A stretch of 64,000 nucleotides of DNA from Hymenobacter arizonensis (GTDB lineage Bacteria > Bacteroidota > Bacteroidia > Cytophagales > Hymenobacteraceae): assembly GCF_900115775.1 (NCBI RefSeq), contig NZ_FOXS01000002.1, forward strand, positions 1,085,129-1,149,128, written 5' to 3'. The notes beneath the pieces are model-generated. The model saw only the letters and a list, made by a program, of their open reading frames with translations, was not told where the DNA came from and ran no database searches. The position numbers and the translations under genes were made by a program. Numbering within the stretch: the stretch's first letter is position 1; each line of letters begins with the position of its first letter. Positions 60,753-64,000 of this stretch are shown one piece after another.

Positions 60753-60842
60753 ATGCCCTGCGGTAAAAAAAGAAAGCGTCATAAGATTGCCACTCACAAG
60801 CGTAAGAAGCGCCTGCGCAAGAATCGCCACAAGAAGAAGTAA
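60753..60842 (+). CDS. 29-residue Lys/Arg-rich small protein next to rng
   Basis: A 29-codon ATG frame with about two thirds Lys, Arg and His (N-terminal MPCGKKRKRHK, C-terminal KNRHKKK). It is too short for usual annotation. I recall closely similar short basic genes next to rng in many Bacteroidota. The composition resembles ribosomal stabilisation peptides such as bTHX and the basic C-terminal motif of mitochondrial small-subunit protein mS38 (COX24/AURKAIP1). A ribosomal role is inference. It is 39 bases after the TPR gene and 212 bases before rng. Confidence 0.75.
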   Translation: MPCGKKRKRHKIATHKRKKRLRKNRHKKK

Positions 60843-60959
60843 GCCTCACGGGGCGTAGCGGCGGCCGGCAGTTTTCCTAACGGGAAAGGAGCCAGCCACC
60901 TATCTCTCACGTAGCCTCCTGGGTGTGGCCGCGTTGGGTGCTTTTCCCGTGGCTCGCGA

Positions 60960-60995
60960 GGGAAGCCAGAACCATCGGTTCTGGCTTCCCTTTGC
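60960..60995 (+). terminator. Perfect hairpin terminator before rng
   Basis: A 14-pair perfect stem (GGGAAGCCAGAACC with GGTTCTGGCTTCCC) around loop ATC, then TTT. It separates the small basic gene from rng. Confidence 0.75.
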
Positions 60996-61054
60996 CAGTT
61001 TCGGGGTAGTGCTGCGGTTACATTTTGGCAGGTTACCTTAACTAAATCAATGCT

Positions 61055-62662
61055 TTGAGTAATGAATTAGTGATTAATTCTACTCAGGAAGGCGAGCGAA
61101 TTGCGTTGTTGCAGGACAAGCGGTTGATTGAATACCACTTCGACCGCAACGACACCAATTACTCAGTAGGCGACATCTTCCTGGGCACCGTGAAAAAGGT
61201 GATGCCTGGCTTGAACGCGGCATTTGTGGACATTGGCTACGAAAAAGACGCGTTTCTACACTACGGCGACCTCGGCGAGCAATACAACTCTTTCACGAAG
61301 TGGGTACGCACCGTTCAAAGCGGCCGGGCCGGCACTGCCGGGCTGGAGAAATTTACGTTTGAGCCTCCGCTTGAAAAAGTAGGCAAGGCCGAGAGCGTAT
61401 TTAAGAAGGGGCAGCAGCTGGTGGTGCAAATCATCAAAGAACCCATTTCGACCAAAGGCCCCCGGGTGAGCACCGACATTTCGATGGCTGGGCGCTACTT
61501 GGTACTGATGCCGTTTTCGAACACCATCAGCGTTAGTAAGAAAATTGTAAGCAAGGCTGAGCGTGACCGTCTGAAGCGGCTCATCGCCAGCATCAAGCCC
61601 GTAAACTTTGGCGTTATCATCCGCACCGTAGCGGAAGGACGTGAAGTAGCCGAGCTTGACAAAGACATGCAAGACATGGTGGCCAAGTGGGAGCAGCTCT
61701 ACAGCACGCTCCGCACGGCCAAGCCTAACGACAAAGTCCTGGGTGAGCTGGGCCGCACGTCGTCGATGCTCCGCGATATGCTGAACGAGTCGTTCGACAG
61801 CATCATGGTGGACGCCCCGACGATGTACGACGAGATGCGGGATTACCTGCAAAAGATTGCGCCCGACAAGCTCGGCTTGCTGAAGCTTCACAACTCGAAG
61901 ATTAAAATCTTCGAGCAAACCGGCATCGAAAAGCAGCTTAAGACGCTGTTTGGTAAGACCGTAACGGTGCCCGGTGGTGGTTACCTCGTAATCGAGCACA
62001 CCGAAGCCCTGCACGTTATCGACGTAAACTCGGGTAGCAAGAGCAACCAGGAGAATGACCAGGAGGCTACGGCCCTCATGATTAACCTGCTGGCGGCGAA
62101 AGAGGTGGCCCGGCAGCTGCGGCTGCGCGACATGGGCGGCATCATTGTCATCGACTTCATCGACATGCGCTCGGCCGAAAGCCGGAAGAAGGTTGAGGAT
62201 ACCGTGCGCGACGTGATGAAGCTTGATAAAGCCAAGTACACCGTGCTGCCCATCACCAAGTTCGGGCTGATGCAGATTACCCGGCAACGGGTACGGCCAG
62301 CTGAGAACATCGTGACCGGCGAGGTGTGCCCCACTTGCGGCGGCACGGGCAAGATTTCGGCCTCCATCCAGGTAACGGACGACATCGACAACAGCATCGA
62401 TGACTTGCTGGTGAACCAAAACCAGTCAGGTATTACGCTGTCGGTGCATCCGTTCCTGCATGCCTACTACACCAAGGGTCTGGTTTCGCGCCAGATGAAG
62501 TGGTACCTCAAGTACTACAAATGGGTGAAAGTAGTGAAGGACAGCAGCCTTGGCCTCACTGATTATCGCATTGAGGACGAGCGCGGCGAAGAAATTCAGC
62601 TTCGTTCTTCAGCAGCGGCCATGAGCCGTTTGCAAGACCGTGAGGTTGAAATTGTTGACTAA
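61055..62662 (+). CDS. rng: Ribonuclease G
   Basis: A 535-residue endoribonuclease of the RNase E/G family that matures 16S and 5S rRNA and decays mRNA. The S1 domain (about 1-125; GDIFLGTVKKVMPGLNAAFVDIGYEKDAFLHYGD) is followed by the RNase H-like fold, the acidic catalytic site in HVIDVNSGSKS and IVIDFIDM, and the zinc link CPTCGGTGK. A TTG at 61055 gives the family N-terminus MSNELVINST; ATG triplets nearby are out of frame. A very strong terminator follows. Confidence 0.95.
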   Translation: MSNELVINSTQEGERIALLQDKRLIEYHFDRNDTNYSVGDIFLGTVKKVMPGLNAAFVDIGYEKDAFLHYGDLGEQYNSFTKWVRTVQSGRAGTAGLEKFTFEPPLEKVGKAESVFKKGQQLVVQIIKEPISTKGPRVSTDISMAGRYLVLMPFSNTISVSKKIVSKAERDRLKRLIASIKPVNFGVIIRTVAEGREVAELDKDMQDMVAKWEQLYSTLRTAKPNDKVLGELGRTSSMLRDMLNESFDSIMVDAPTMYDEMRDYLQKIAPDKLGLLKLHNSKIKIFEQTGIEKQLKTLFGKTVTVPGGGYLVIEHTEALHVIDVNSGSKSNQENDQEATALMINLLAAKEVARQLRLRDMGGIIVIDFIDMRSAESRKKVEDTVRDVMKLDKAKYTVLPITKFGLMQITRQRVRPAENIVTGEVCPTCGGTGKISASIQVTDDIDNSIDDLLVNQNQSGITLSVHPFLHAYYTKGLVSRQMKWYLKYYKWVKVVKDSSLGLTDYRIEDERGEEIQLRSSAAAMSRLQDREVEIVD

Positions 62663-62681
62663 ACAGGACAATAGGTTCTGC

Positions 62682-62735
62682 TAAAAGAAGGGCCCCGCCG
62701 CTTGCACCAGTGCAAGCGGCGGGGCCCTTCTTTTA
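62682..62735. terminator. 54-base near-perfect palindromic terminator after rng
   Basis: A 26-pair perfect stem with a two-base loop (CA), centred at 62708. The arm contains GGGCCCCGCCGC. T-runs occur at both ends, so it can act on either strand. Confidence 0.9.
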
Positions 62736-62776
62736 AGTGCTCGTGCGTAAGTATTTACTCAATCAAAGAAGAGCGC

Positions 62777-62870
62777 CGTGCAGAGCGCAACTAAGCATCT
62801 CGCTCGCATCGTTCAACGATTGAGTTACTACCACACGCGAGATGCTTCGACTGGGCTCAGCATGACGTGC
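62777..62870. repeat. Dispersed inverted-repeat element (copy B)
   Basis: The right arm GATGCTTCGACTGGGCTCAG (62841-62860) followed by CATGACG is the same family as the right arm of the copy between fadB and fadA. The left arm is diverged but alignable (AAGCATCTCGC). The central part forms a hairpin (TAAGCATCTCGC / GCGAGATGCTT). Confidence 0.7.
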
Positions 62871-62928
62871 TTCTCAACATCAGTATCTGATTTTTTGGTT
62901 AGTACCTAACAAAGCACCCCAAGCGAGC

Positions 62929-63606
62929 TTAGAATTTGATGCCCAAATCCAGCGCTACGGAGCTGTTCTTGATGGTGATATCTCTGAAATCACGGGTCTT
63001 CTCGAAGTAGCGGTCGATGTCTATCAGGCCGCGGTTGTAGCTGATGCCGGCAAAGACCTTTGTGCTTTTGGCTAGCTGAAATTCAACACCCAGGCTGGCC
63101 AAAGCATCGGCATCCAAAAACAAAACATGGTCGCTTGCCTTAGTCTCTTGAGCAGTGGCGGGGTCGGTGTAGAACTTGCTGCTGTTGATGCGAGTGCCAA
63201 TGGGCACGTTTAGCGAGCCGCCCACCTGGAAGTACAGGCGGGTGTCGGGGGCTACCTCGTTGGTGAAGAGTTTTACCGTGAGGGGCGCCTGCAGGTACTG
63301 CATATTGAATTTTTGCGTTGCAGTGAAGGGCTGCCCCCCCGAAACATCCCGGTAGGAAATTGTACCGCCTCTGCCATTCAGCAGCAAACCCGTGCTTAGC
63401 GCATAGTTTTCACCAAAGAAGTAGTCAACGACCAAGCCGCCACCGAAGCCAAACTGGCTGCCGTCGCTCTTGAAGGCCTTGTCGCTGGGCGACTCGGCCC
63501 GCATGCTGTTAATGGAAGGCGATATTTTCAGACCAATTTCAATCTGGGCCGAAGCAGTAGTGATGCTGGCTGCAAAGGCCAACAGGGCAAAGAATAGTTT
63601 TTTCAT
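62929..63606 (-). CDS. Outer-membrane beta-barrel protein (PorT-family-like)
   Basis: A 225-residue protein with a signal peptide (MKKLFFALLAFAASITTASAQ) and a beta-barrel of about eight strands (IEIGLKISPSINSM, FGFGGGLVVDYFFGENYALSTGLLLN, KVFAGISYNRGLIDI, SSVALDLGIKF ending in Phe). The family is broad; similar barrels near gliding genes belong to the PorT group of type IX secretion and gliding. It is divergent from gldB with an 80-base gap. I start at ATG 63606 because the preceding frame is unlike a signal peptide. PorT identity is not certain. Confidence 0.78.
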   Translation of the reverse strand: MKKLFFALLAFAASITTASAQIEIGLKISPSINSMRAESPSDKAFKSDGSQFGFGGGLVVDYFFGENYALSTGLLLNGRGGTISYRDVSGGQPFTATQKFNMQYLQAPLTVKLFTNEVAPDTRLYFQVGGSLNVPIGTRINSSKFYTDPATAQETKASDHVLFLDADALASLGVEFQLAKSTKVFAGISYNRGLIDIDRYFEKTRDFRDITIKNSSVALDLGIKF

Positions 63607-63686
63607 GAGTGGCAGAAAAGTCCATTGGGTCGGGCAACTGCCGACTGCCAATGGGTTTTGGCTAATTTTACCCCAAAGTAACGAGC

Positions 63687-64000
63687 GTGAATAAGAATAA
63701 TTTTGCCTGGCGGCGCTGGCTGCCCCTGTTTTTTGGCTTAAGCCTCGGGTTGGGAGCTTGCAAAAGCGGCTCTTCGGACGGGTGCCGAACCGATGCTGCC
63801 GCTGATGCACCAGCCGTGCCAGTGCGTGTTAAACACTTGGAGACAAGTTTCTTCAAGGTGAAAACGCCGGCTGATGCGCAGCAGTTTATGGCGGCAAATC
63901 CGGCGTTTTCCCGCTACTACTTGCAGCGGCAGCCTGGCAGTGAGCAGCAATTGGCCACTAGCTTAACACAGCTAGCCACCAACGACGCCTTACAGCAGCT
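63687..64000 (+). CDS. gldB: Gliding motility lipoprotein GldB (3'-truncated by window edge)
   Basis: The first 104 codons of a lipoprotein read from GTG 63687: signal with lipobox Cys25 in LGLGACKSG, then VRVKHLETSFFKVKTPADAQQFMAANPAFSRYYL. This opening (a short Cys-proximal linker, then LE..FF and a helical segment) fits GldB, required for gliding in Flavobacterium. The rest lies beyond the window. Its neighbour is a PorT-like barrel, and gldD is also in this window, so two gliding lipoproteins occur within about 7 kb. Confidence 0.8.
   Translation, partial: MNKNNFAWRRWLPLFFGLSLGLGACKSGSSDGCRTDAAADAPAVPVRVKHLETSFFKVKTPADAQQFMAANPAFSRYYLQRQPGSEQQLATSLTQLATNDALQQ

Noticed and set aside
61256..62419. 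Minus-strand frame (387 codons) opposite rng
   Set aside because: Shadow of the conserved ribonuclease G gene.
62899..62915. GTTAG..CTAAC palindrome and CCTAACAAA half-site near the porin-like gene end
   Set aside because: Only the tail matches the fatty-acid operator; the GC..GC core is absent and it lies at the 3' end of a gene.
1..64000. CRISPR arrays, IS elements with transposase, prophage genes, rRNA genes
   Set aside because: I looked for regularly spaced direct repeats, transposase motifs, integrase or capsid genes and rRNA sequence and saw none. Only the short inverted-repeat elements were found.

Overview
The window looks like a chromosomal segment from a GC-rich member of the Bacteroidota, most likely a Hymenobacter-type genus (Cytophagales, Hymenobacteraceae). 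The evidence is: Bacteroidota promoter boxes of the form TAnnTTTG before many genes with little Shine-Dalgarno signal, the BamA/Skp/UppS/NadK neighbourhood typical of the phylum, gliding lipoproteins GldD and GldB, a TonB-ExbB-ExbD-ExbD operon, an exosortase with a PID-type sorting signal, and GC-rich coding sequence. Genus is inference; no 16S rRNA gene is present.

Layout. 1-3530: mutS (5' end cut by the window) and a tRNA-Gly / HNH endonuclease / tRNA-Leu unit in which the AT-richer HNH gene ends inside the tRNA-Leu gene. 3540-5000 (minus): a three-gene exosortase locus with a 73-residue substrate. 5370-11130: MoxR ATPase, mnmH and pdxJ (minus), then yqeY, cvpA, a PabA/TrpG-like amidotransferase and an alpha/beta hydrolase. 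11260-22250: envelope-biogenesis cluster: CBS protein, BamA/TamA-like barrel, nadK, two DUF6089-like barrels, uppS, bamA, two Skp/OmpH chaperones, RluD-type synthase. 22260-28890 (minus): exbB-exbD-exbD-tonB, a small membrane protein, a PstS-like lipoprotein and a TPR protein. 29060-32710: mazG, glmM, a cysteine desulfurase. 32930-35760: stress-like small genes (DUF2383, PRC-barrel, lipoprotein). 35760-42860: hemH, era, der, a small lipoprotein, an acidic unknown, murQ, a cytochrome b5-like protein and an arginase-fold protein with a degraded metal site. 43030-51300: fatty-acid degradation block (acyl-CoA ligase, MarR regulator, FadB, FadA, acyl-CoA dehydrogenase) with a shared palindromic upstream motif. 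51390-60850: two secreted or membrane proteins, recG, gldD, ssb, mutY, HU, a TPR protein and a 29-residue basic protein. 61050-64000: ribonuclease G, an outer-membrane barrel and the start of gldB.

Functionally the segment is mostly core: DNA repair (MutS, RecG, MutY, SSB), ribosome-associated GTPases (Era, Der), outer-membrane assembly, TonB energisation and beta-oxidation. The most interesting signals are non-genic or small: the candidate regulon operator in the fatty-acid block, the exosortase locus whose predicted cargo is only about 22 residues, an intrinsic terminator embedded in a signal-peptide coding region, a G-quadruplex-capable inverted repeat between era and der, a dispersed inverted-repeat element seen twice, and the 29-residue basic protein beside rng.
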